A stretch of DNA of 64,000 nucleotides from Dimorphilus gyrociliatus (lineage: Eukaryota > Annelida > Polychaeta > Dinophilidae). The notes under the pieces are model-generated. The model saw nothing but the letters and a program-made list of their open reading frames with translations, searched no databases and was not told the DNA's origin. Shown piece by piece: positions 55,184 to 64,000 of this stretch. Positions within the stretch are counted from its first letter, which is position 1; each line of letters begins with the position of its first letter. The stretch is from the NCBI GenBank assembly GCA_904063045.1, contig CAJFCJ010000056.1:1-64000 (forward strand), given 5' to 3'. The position numbers and the translations under genes are program-made.

Positions 55184-58170
55184 CTAGATGTTTTTTCCTG
55201 AAATAATACAATTAATAGCATTTATAGTAAAAAAAAAAAAAACCTTGTTAATTTGTTCATACTCAGCTTCTCGAATTTTGATTTGTTGTTTTTTATAAAA
55301 CATAATTATTTCGGAAAAAGTATAAACAATTGGATTACACAGAGAGTTCAATGGCAGAAAAATAACAACAATTAAACTATAAATATCTTGATTGATATTC
55401 ATATTAAATACAACTGATGAAAAACCTATAATATGGTATAAACGTCAGAAGTGACGTCATTTTATTGTTGTAGATATTATATGTAGTCGATGAATGAGTA
55501 GCGAGCGTAGGTTATGGCTAAATTCACCAACTTTACTCGATATACGTGTTAAAGATTTAAGGTATATACTAGTAAATATAGCAGTAATAATAAGTAATAA
55601 CGTGTCAAGATAATAAGAGGTAGTGAAAATACGGTTAGGTTTTAAATATGTGTAATGTAAAGTAATTATAAAATAACATAAAGGGAATTTGGCTGACCGC
55701 CAAATTTAGGCGATGTACCCGTCGACTACATTATATAATACCTAGAAAAGAAATTGGAAGCCAACAAGAAATATTTGTTAGAACTATAACCAATGCAGTT
55801 GTCTGGACTTTTTTTGTTACTTTTCCAGAACAGTTATTCTTTATCATTTTACTACTTTTATACAATGATAAGAGTAGTATTAAATAAATAATTAATATTA
55901 ATATCGATATCAGAAACATTAATATGCTATAAAGAAAAAATGACCATTGCCAGCCCCTAGTCTTTATAATTCCTATTTGAATATTTATACAGATTGGTAA
56001 CAACTGGTAATAATTCTAGAAAATAGGCAACAAAATTATTTTTAATTGTTTAGGGTTCATTTCAGTTTTGTTTGTTTTATCTTGTTAAGTTTTTACCTTG
56101 AATGTATAGAGTGGTATCAATGAGAATAATAGAGCAAAGGATAGTATTATAATGGATGTCATTGTGGTTATTTTGTTTGTAAAGTACAAACTCATTGGAA
56201 ACTTAACGACTAAATATCTTTCAATTGTTATTATTAATAGATTGAACGATGAAAAAAACTATTAGATCTGAACAGGAAGTAAACTTGGTTGATTTTGGTT
56301 GGCAACTTTTAATGTAGGACTGAAATTTCCATACAAAACAGCATAGATTAAAATATTCACTTTTCACAATTTCAATTGATTTAATATGTTTTGATAAATG
56401 GATTAAATACTTTTCAGGTAAAATACTATTCAAAAAGTATAAATATTTCAAATTTGTCGCGTGTAGAAAAACATCTTGTTCAATTTTTATAAAATTACAA
56501 TCATTTATTGTCAAATTTATCAAATTTTTTAAATTTGAAAAATACTGTCTCTTCAAAATATTTAATGAAACATTTTTCAGTGTTAAAGAGACTAATTTTG
56601 GAAAAATAGTAAACTCTAGATTAGCTACATCAATAATTTTGATATGCTCAAGTTGAAAATACTGTAACAGAGAAAAGCAACGTTTTTTATCGAAATGATA
56701 AGAGAAATTTAAAAACATTTGAGAAAGATGAATATCGAATAAATTTGGAAATTCTTCACTTATTGGAAAGTTGAGTATACAATTTATAAAAGATATTGAT
56801 TGTATTTGATAAAATTTCTTCGATGATTTTGACTTTTCTTTTGATATGATTGCGGAATTTGACAATAACCTTTTAAATAAGGGATTATTTTGATTCTTTA
56901 GAGTTATATCTTTGGAACAATATATTGAAAAATTCTCAATGACAGGTTCGCAGTTAAGAAATTTATTTTCATAAGGACAATTCATTTCGTCGCTACCATC
57001 TAAACAGTCGAGTTCACCATCGCAGATCTTATTTATTTCAACAATGCCTTTTGTTTCTTTACACCTGAAGAAACTTTCCAATGAATGTTGACCTAAATTG
57101 AAAAAGAGTGAATAAACTAGGATTGATAGGATTTCACACTCTAGCAATTTACTGCAATTATCTTCATCATCACCCTTTCTGCAATGGAATACACGGTCGC
57201 AAACTAATACAATGGAAATACAGTAATTGTCATCATTGCACAAATACTCTCCATGAGCACACATTCTCTTTCTGCAATTTGAAAGATATTTGAATGGAGG
57301 GTGTAGATTTGGTTTGTATTGATTTTTGATGTTTTTAAAAAGTTTACATTTAGTATTGAAAGATCTTATAAGTAAAACTCTACAAAAGTCTTCATTGATT
57401 GGTTGATTAGAAAATTCAAATTAATCATTAAACAAAAAATTGTACTGTTAATTCTCGACTGATTTCCAAATGATTGAGTTGATTTTCTAACTGCATAGGC
57501 CAAATCTGAACATTTATCAGTTTCATCACTCCCATCTTCACAATGTCTAAATCCATCACAAATTTCATTAAAATTAATATTCTTATTCTTATCACAAATC
57601 ATAATGCAATCTGTTTTTTATTTTGATAAACGTTTCATTTTATTATCAAAATACTTTTTGAAAAATTTTTGACAAACTCGAATGAGATTGCAAATCAGAT
57701 TTGTCAATACAATGTATTTTACCAACATGGGTTTGTACGCATTGTTTACTTTTGCATTTACTATAAATCTCAAAAATTCAAAATTTTAAAAAACAATAAA
57801 TGACAAATGTTTGATTTTGATATTTAATAGTTACAAGTTTGACTGATCACTACAATCTGGATAATCTGCTTTATAAAAATATTCAATTAATTCCTATAGT
57901 TCACGATTTTGTGGAGTTGTTTCATTAAAAAAAAAAAAAAAATTTTTCACCGCAATTTTCTTTGTCTAATCCATTTTTACAATCATTTTTAAAATTACAG
58001 AGAAAACGATATAGAATCGTTTCGTTATGGTCGCAATAGAATAATTTTTCTTGTCTACAATTTTCCTCATCTTCACCAGAATTGCAATCGTTATCTCTGT
58101 CGCACTTGTAAATGATATTTATTTTCAGTTGGTTTTTGCAGGTAAATACTTGAACAGTATTAATCAAGAT
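55184..58170 (-). pseudogene. LGR/GRL101-like receptor: LDLa repeats, LRRs and partial 7TM
   Basis: Minus-strand exons in order. LDL-receptor class A repeats: two at 57925-58167, a remnant (YPDCSDQSN) near 57850, one at 57460-57602 (EICDGFRHCEDGSDETDKC), one near 57150-57264 and one near 56990-57060 (CDGELDCLDGSDEMNC). Leucine-rich repeats about 56330-56850. Hinge cysteines (LCC..., SCQP, FTSCSDL) near 56260-56310. TM3 end to TM4 (TIERYLVVKFP) about 56098-56215. TM5-TM6 about 55745-56019 (NISCWLPI). TM7 55232-55402 (FLPLNSLCNPIVYT). This is the relaxin-receptor/snail GRL101 architecture, a peptide-hormone receptor at the plasma membrane. TM1 to mid TM3 are absent between SCSDLI and TIERY, and there is a frame change there, so the copy cannot fold as a receptor. 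A small inverted-repeat element occupies the TM6/TM7 intron. Confidence 0.65.
55475..55738. mobile_element. MITE-like element in the TM6/TM7 intron
   Basis: Inverted ends ATTATATGTAGTCGA (55477-55490) and TCGACTACATTATATAAT (55722-55738). The interior is richer in CpG (GTCAGAAGTGACGTCA just outside, GTACCCGTCGAC) than its surroundings. One end overlaps the splice donor of the TM6 exon. Confidence 0.5.
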
Positions 58171-58303
58171 ATGAGGAAGTATTTTATAAATCTTTCTTGT
58201 GTTTATTTATAATTGTTAGCGATGTTTACAATTAATTATTTGTTTTAGTGAGATTTGAATATAATAGAGAGAAGCAGTATCTCTTCTCCTTCTCCTTTAT
58301 AGA

Positions 58304-59340
58304 CTAACCTAAATTCTTTTGGCACATACCGCTAAATATTGAGGATGAACACGATCTCCAGTGCATTTTAGTTCTATCAAGTGACAGTGATGTTTTTAAG
58401 AGAATACAATCACGATCTTTTCTAGTTAACTCCTCATTGAGAAGATCCTTTAGTGATTGGCAAACATCTTTATTGTAAAAGTTTATTAACCAGATAAAAT
58501 CATAGGGATAGGGAAAATATTTTGAAGACGTTTTTTCATATATGCCATTTGCCGTTGTGATGTTACCTGGTTCTGAATTATATAAACACTGGAGGAAAAT
58601 GTGAAAACGTAGTGGCAAAAATATACAAACTACTCAATAAGCTTCTTAAATGTTGATTTTTTTCTATTATTGGCACAATTAAATTGTTTATTTGAGTAAA
58701 TGATAAATCAACTGGTTTCATGTTCAATTGTTCACATTGTTGTTCAATCCAAGAGTAATTTTTGGCTATATCACTTCGAGGTATAACTTGTAAACATGTA
58801 TCTTCTACATTGTAAGATGATTTGGTGGGACAGTAATGAAGACTCTTCTTTTCAATATCAAATGCTTTTAAATTCAAATTGTTCTCCACAGTTATTTTCG
58901 TACCTTCTTCAGTAACATTAAAACATACTACTAATGGACAAACAAACGTTTCCATAAAATCAGTTTTTTTCAAATCAGATAACACATTTATTTTTCGAAT
59001 ATTATAAGGATTTTCTACTCGTTTCTTGAACAGTCCATTCTCCACGTGATAGTTGTAGCATTCCGTTAAATTGTTATAATTATAGCAGTTCATGTATTGA
59101 CTCTTGAAAAGTCTTGTTCGTACTCTTTTAAATTTTAACGTTCCGTAATTAGATTTATAATGTTTACATATAAGACGGATCAGCCAATCGGTCAAAAAGT
59201 CTATATGAATAGATCCAAATCCAAAATTCAAACTTTGTAAAACAGGCATTCCATATACCATTGAAATTGAGTCAACATAACCTTCTTCTTCTGGTTTAAC
59301 AAGGGTAATAAAATCTTTTAAGGCAGAGTCAGTTTATTGT
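58304..59340 (-). CDS. Ectodomain exons, possible C-type-lectin-like domain
   Basis: A minus frame from about 59335 to 58590 (DSALKDFITLVKPEEEG.., then FGFGSIHIDFLTDWLIRLIC) and a following frame 58304-58600 encode cysteine-rich, N-glycosylation-rich sequence without membrane spans. The last exon has F-I-W-L-I-N, DRDCILLKT, W-R-S-C and SGMCQK, the order of W, C, W..C and C seen in C-type lectin domains. It lies 130 bp upstream of the LDLa exons on the same strand and may be the N-terminal part of that receptor or a separate secreted protein. Assignment is weak. Confidence 0.4.
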
Positions 59341-59364
59341 ATTTCTCTATACGCAAGATAATAA

Positions 59365-60756
59365 AATACCCCTTTCATCGCCCAATCCATCACTTAAACA
59401 GGGGAATGAATAGGTGTCGTAGGATTTTGATTCTTTCAAAACTAATTTACACCCTATAAAGATATCACCTCTCCTCTTATTCTCTACACAATACTGGAGT
59501 ATTGGCTTCTGACTACTGTTCTCAATAAAATAACGGCTATAAATAGATCCATTATTTTCAGCCTATATATGGTACAAAGCTCTTTACTTGACAAACACTT
59601 GACAAAAAATATTTTCTTACATAATTCCAGTCATTTGTGAACTGTAATATCCTCTTTCTGGAATCAAATCTGCTTTGTCCTGGACATAAATTGTGTTTAA
59701 GCTTCAAAAAATTTGCCACGCCAATTGGAAAAAGTGCTGGAAGATGGCCATAAGTCTTTGAGTGAATATTCAAAGTTCAATACTCTCTTGTCTGATGTTT
59801 TGTCAATTTTGATGAATAAAATAAAATAAACTCATTCATAAAACTCATAGTGAAATCTATATTAAGTTAAAAGAGAGAGTGAGAGAGAGAATTGCGCCAA
59901 ACCTACTCTTTACCTTGAATATCACTGTACAAACAATTTATGGCTGTTCCATTCTTAACAGTGCGATACATTACTGAATCGACAAGGATAGCATAGGTTA
60001 AATTTTTGAATATTTCCTTACTGGAAATAATATAAAATTATGTTAAAGGGCAAATATATTTTTGAATATTCCTTGTTTGTGATAAAATATAACTAATTCC
60101 TCTAATCCTCAACATTGGTAAAAAAGTATTCAAATTGCCATCCAAACTATAGGTAAAGAAATCTGTATAAAATTAAATGAATAATACAAATATCATAATT
60201 AATTATTCATTCTCTACTTTACATTGTTTAGTCTTGAAAAAACATTTCATACAATGAACTATTCTTGGTTTATCATTCCTTGTTTTGAAACTAAAATCAT
60301 GAATTTATGAGACAGATAAACAATACTAAAATATTTGTATTTACCTATAATTGTTTAATTTATGATTATATGGCTATATTTGGCAAATTGAAAAAATCGT
60401 GTTCATACTCCTTAAACATCTCTCCAACAGATAATGAATTGTATCATATTTCATCTTTCCACAAAGACCTTTACTAATCTATTGTTTTGTTTAGAAAATG
60501 GTATTATCACATATGAATAATGTATAGATCCTTTATTTTCTTCCAAAATGTCATTTATAACTAATGGACCAAATACAAAATTTGGATTATTGTTTAGAGG
60601 TTGAATGGAAAATTTTGGGTTAATAGTTTTAATCCTATCAATTGTACTTTTTTCTTTGTCTCCATTCAGAACAAAATGAACACTAAGACTAATAAATGTA
60701 AGTAGTCTTAAAAAAAAATTCAAGCAAACAATCATATTAAACTCAACAAAATGCAT
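59365..60756 (-). CDS. N-terminal exons of a secreted or receptor protein with signal peptide
   Basis: Exon at about 60482-60756: MIVCLNFFLRLLTFISLSV (ATG 60735; another in-frame ATG at 60756) is a clear signal peptide. Further exon-like blocks on the same strand: about 60050-60155 (SLDGNLNTFLPMLRI), 59919-60012 (KEIFKNLTYAILVDSVMY, with CAG acceptor and GGTAAAG donor), about 59640-59775 (KTYGHLPALFPIGVANFLKL) and about 59365-59562 (AENNGSIYSRYFIEN). They read as one extracellular protein running into 58304-59340. I do not recognise the domain. Exon borders are approximate. Confidence 0.4.
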
Positions 60757-60839
60757 CTTCTTCTTATTTAAATAGTCGTATTTTTACTTTTCATTTTATG
60801 CTCTTTGTGACTATTTTCTCAAATTTATTAAACTAATAT

Positions 60840-60970
60840 GTACTTTGTTGTATTGTAATTGTAGGAATTTCTTCTTCTTCAGAACAGTATCCCTCCTTTC
60901 CAATCATTTATTAACTTAACAAAGTACTCACGCCACATAGAACCTTTCAAGTTCCTACACAAATAGCCTT
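60840..60970 (+). repeat. LTR-A fragment
   Basis: TGTACTTTGTTGTATTGTAA to CCTACACAAATAGCC, matching 33049-33180. Truncated. Confidence 0.65.
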
Positions 60971-61585
60971 AAGCTAATTTTATCCTGTGGGATCTGTTCT
61001 TGCATGAGCTACTGGAAACTTGAAAAATATCGACCATTATGGGTAATAATCTTATAAAATAGGGTTATTTCTAGAACTCAATAGCTTTGTTTCATGCTTT
61101 AATTTTTTCTTGATACAATCTGCTAATTAAATATTTTACTCTTCAAAATCAACAATAGAACTCTCTTTAATTGTCTGAACTTAAAGAAAAAATTTAAATA
61201 TTTTTGTCTATATACACAATGATCTAACAAAAAATTGAGGTGGAAGAATGTTTGAAGCATAATGGTATAATTTCATTTTCAATATGAACACTTGAATAAA
61301 AAAATTCTTGAAGATGTTTAATTCTTATTTGAGCAAAATTAAACATGTTTTCAATAGATATAAATCAAACCTTTTCAGCAATGTATTGAAAAGGTGATTC
61401 TAATTTTTTTCATTCTTTATCTAAAATGATATTGCCTAATTAATATTCAATTTGGCAAAAAAATATCTTTGCCCTTTAAATTTGAATTTTTAAATTTTCT
61501 TCTCACTTCTAATGAGTTCAATAAATTCGCTAATAAATCTATTCACCAGGTAGGTTACAGCCTTTATTACACAAAAAAAAATTTT
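60971..61585. other. Gene-free stretch
   Basis: AT-rich, no recognised gene or repeat. Confidence 0.4.
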
Positions 61586-63408
61586 GAATTATGGAGAAAA
61601 CGTCCACTGGAGAAAACGTCCACTGGAGAAAACGTCCACTGATTGGAGAAAACGTCCACTGGTCGGAGAAAACGTCCACTGGAGAAAACGTCCACTGGTT
61701 GGAGAAAACGTCCACTATGTGAAGAATATATTAAAAAATACTTTTTCAAATTTAAATTTTTATTATTGATTTTGAGATATATCCAATACATTCCCATAAT
61801 GCAATCACTTTTGGTAGCCATTTTGAAATCCAGACAGGAAACAGTTCTGGGATCTTCTATGTTTTTCATGGAAAGTGAATATTGTGCATATTTCATCTAC
61901 AATTTTTCAGAATTTTTTGCAGTTTGAAATATATTTCACTATTGAAAACCATCAGACAAAACACAAACTTTAGAATTGATATCAGTAAGTTATAGAATAT
62001 TGTGTTGAAATGATTTATTTATAAATTAGCTTTATTTTTATAGCAGCCATTTTGTTTATCATTATTGTTAATTGTTTAATTTTTAAATTTACACAGTTGG
62101 TTATTGATAGAGATTCCAAATTGAACATGGCACCAATTTGTTACATTTGTGAAGAGAGAATATATGGAAGACAAAATCAAGAGAAATGTCAGCTTTGCTG
62201 TCATTTATTTAAAATACATAAAAAATGTTTGGATTATAAAGGTTTGTTTAAGTTTTTTGTCACTATCCTTCCTTACAAATATGTTTTTATATTTTTTCAC
62301 AGATCAATGGCTTTTGCTTTTATGGGATCTAAGAGAAAGACAGCCTACAAGAAATTATTTAAGGTACAATAATTTTGCATTTTAAATTGAATAATCTAAT
62401 TTGTTAAATTAACAGGCAATACAAGATTTAACAAATGGGCATAGCCCCAAAAAAGTTGTTGTAGACTTTGAAAAAGCTATTTGGAAAGCACTATCATTCA
62501 CTTATCCTGAAGCAAACATTAAACGGTGTGTTTTTCACTGGACACAGGCAATATACAGAAAGATTCAAGTAATACTTTAATTTAGTATTTGAGGTCTAGA
62601 TTTGAACTGACATATTTATTTCCAGGAATTAGGATTATGTAAGATGTACAAGGAGAAAAAAGCTGAATATAGAATCATGAAGAAATTAATGGCATTACCA
62701 TTCCTGCCCTCTGATCTGATAGAACCAACATTTAAGACTATTAAAGAAATAAGTCCTATTGAAATGAAGTCTCTATTGGAGTACATTGAGACACAATGGA
62801 TAAATGGATTTTATAAACCAGAGGTATGGTCTGTTTATGGTGAGGCTATAAGGACAAAAAATGATCTTGAAGGATGGCATCACAGGCTTAACAAGAATCT
62901 TTGCTCTAACACTGCATTCTATTTGCTTTTAGATGAACTGAAAAGAGAAGCTGATCTGATAAAGCTATATAAAAAATTACTGAGTGAAAAGAAAATTTGT
63001 AGACAGCAAAGAAAAGCATATCAGAATATTCAGAGCAAAATATTCAGCTTATGGGAACAATTTGAAATTGCCTCAATTACCTCCCTGGACTTACTTGATA
63101 AACCTTCTGACATTTATTCACCAGTTTAAAATACCTTTATTCTTTAATGTTGTTACACTGTTGTCAATCATTCTTGTTATAATGCTTGTTTTTACTTAAT
63201 CAATATATTAATATTTAAATATTTGTAATTCTTATTATTCATTTTTTCCTGTCAAATTGCTCTAAAAACTCCATCTATCAAATATCTTATATCTTACTTT
63301 GAAGTTTTATAGTGGACGTTTTCTCCAGTGGACGTTTTCTCCAAGCAGTGGACATTTTCTCCAAACAGTGGACGTTTTCTCCAGTGGACGTTTTCTCCTG
63401 TACCCTAA
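61586..63408. mobile_element. MULE-type DNA transposon with GGAGAAAACGTCCACT end arrays
   Basis: The left array, 61586-61711, has seven units of GGAGAAAACGTCCACT with short spacers. The right array, 63311-63400, has five inverted units and the terminus CTCCTGTACCC. The array ends are inverted relative to each other. Between them is a spliced gene on the plus strand. The solo right end at 22083-22362 belongs to the same family. The left terminus lacks the GGGTACA cap present on the right, so it is slightly truncated. Confidence 0.8.
62127..63129 (+). pseudogene. PHD-MULE transposase with internal deletion
   Basis: Exon 1 (62127 to about 62239) encodes a finger with CYIC, CQLC, HKKC, parallel to the first exon of the element at 17998. 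Later exons are about 62303-62363 (FAFMGSKRKTAYKKLF), 62416-62569 (VVVDFEKAIWKAL, then RCVFHWTQAIYRKI, the second catalytic Asp and C-x-F-H block of MULE transposases) and 62625-63129 (MALPFLPSDLI, LEGWHHRLN, LLSEKKIC, SDIYSP). The FLYWCH finger and the first catalytic Asp block (W-x-I-D-x-T-F) are missing, so it is a deletion derivative. Together with 17998-19251, which keeps FLYWCH, the full parent layout is PHD, FLYWCH, DDE, C-terminal domain. Confidence 0.75.
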
Positions 63409-64000
63409 TTTTTTAAAGTTATTCTTAATTTATATAGCCAATTTAAGCCTATAACTGACATTATGATTCATTCTCTCCCTTTTTGTTAAACCACTCAACT
63501 TGAATTGACAATTTCAGATATACAGGTTGTGTATAGACATTTATGATATTTATATACTAATAGGTGTCCCATAAATGTGTGGCAACAAAATCAACAAAAA
63601 AAAGAAGAGTATTGAAATTCAAGTAGGATTATGTGATTATCCAATCATCATTGTAAGTAAGATATTTTGTATAATTTTGTTTATTAGCTAACAAGCAATT
63701 ATAGGCCTATTAGCTTTTTCAATATTTTTTAATCAATAAACATTAAATTCATATTTAATTTCTAAATTATCACAATTTTTCAACACTTCATTATAAAGAT
63801 GATAATTTCATTTTTTTAAATATTTATTAAAGTTCATATTATATATATTTCATATAGAGAATTTATAAACAGTTCCAAACTTTTGCTTGAATGAAATAAT
63901 AGGCCAATTGATAAGAATTCTTCAAGTTCTCTTTCTCCCCAATATTTCCATATAAACTGAATTTTTTAGGTTGAAAACTTTTTATAATATGCAACTTTAG
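63409..64000. other. Gene-free end of window
   Basis: AT-rich, no recognised coding sequence or repeat. Confidence 0.4.

Noticed and set aside
61567-61927. Frames coding VDVFSSGRF or ENVHWRKRPL repeats
   Set aside because: Same reason: translation of the GGAGAAAACGTCCACT array.
1-64000. tRNA, rRNA or other structural RNA genes
   Set aside because: I looked for cloverleaf A/B boxes and rRNA-like sequence and found none; the only tRNA-like match is the 18-base primer site of the gypsy element.

Overview
The window looks like nuclear DNA of an AT-rich invertebrate animal. Genes are split by very short GT..AG introns (for example 8465-8512 and 18098-18154), there is no operon structure, and the recognisable host families are animal ones: an LGR/GRL101-like receptor with LDL-receptor class A repeats and leucine-rich repeats, a discoidin (F5/8 C) secreted protein, kyphoscoliosis/hillarin-like and dynein-stalk-like proteins, IAP-type RING fingers and a DNase I-like nuclease. 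I cannot name the species; a spiralian such as a rotifer would fit but is only a guess. Much of the window is mobile DNA, often nested, and many host genes are broken or partial.

Layout. 1-1212: LTR debris. 1213-17381: an inverted duplication of about 16 kb (arms 1213-9062 and 9198-17381, spacer about 135 bp). Each arm carries, from outside in, a small RING gene, a transposon-end array, a DNase I-like gene, a solo LTR with target-site duplication, a MITE piece, a second RING gene and a membrane-anchored fucosyltransferase-like gene that loses its 3' end at the centre. 17382-19456: a MULE-type DNA transposon (PHD + FLYWCH protein) starting exactly where the right arm stops. 19948-25740: degenerate MULE, MITEs, Ty3/gypsy scraps and a third fucosyltransferase-like copy with an internal deletion. 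24892-28533: two nearly identical mariner 3' fragments and a fourth, full-length fucosyltransferase-like gene. 28913-33955: MULE remnants around a BEL/Pao retrotransposon of much higher GC. 35449-36205: discoidin-domain gene. 37847-38571: solo LTR fused to the end of another RING gene. 39066-41464: kyphoscoliosis-like and dynein-stalk-like coding exons. 42943-52260: a young Ty3/gypsy element (minus strand, LTRs nearly identical) with gag, pol, a second retropepsin-like domain after integrase, an acidic ORF full of SUMO-interaction-like motifs, and a broken env-like region. 52262-52640: fragment of a GPCR. 53716-53925: HD-hydrolase exon. 55184-60756: exons of an LDLa/LRR receptor and an upstream ectodomain. 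61586-63408: a second MULE.

The unifying observation is a swarm of DNA transposons and MITEs whose ends resemble GGGGTC(A/G)GG, followed in each family by a tandem array of its own version of a motif of the form GG-N4/5-AA-N1/2-GT(A)CC. At least five versions occur here, and the two best preserved elements encode PHD and/or FLYWCH-MULE proteins. This looks like diversification of transposase binding sites. The other unusual system is the gypsy element, with a duplicated protease fold and an RNF4-like SIM array.
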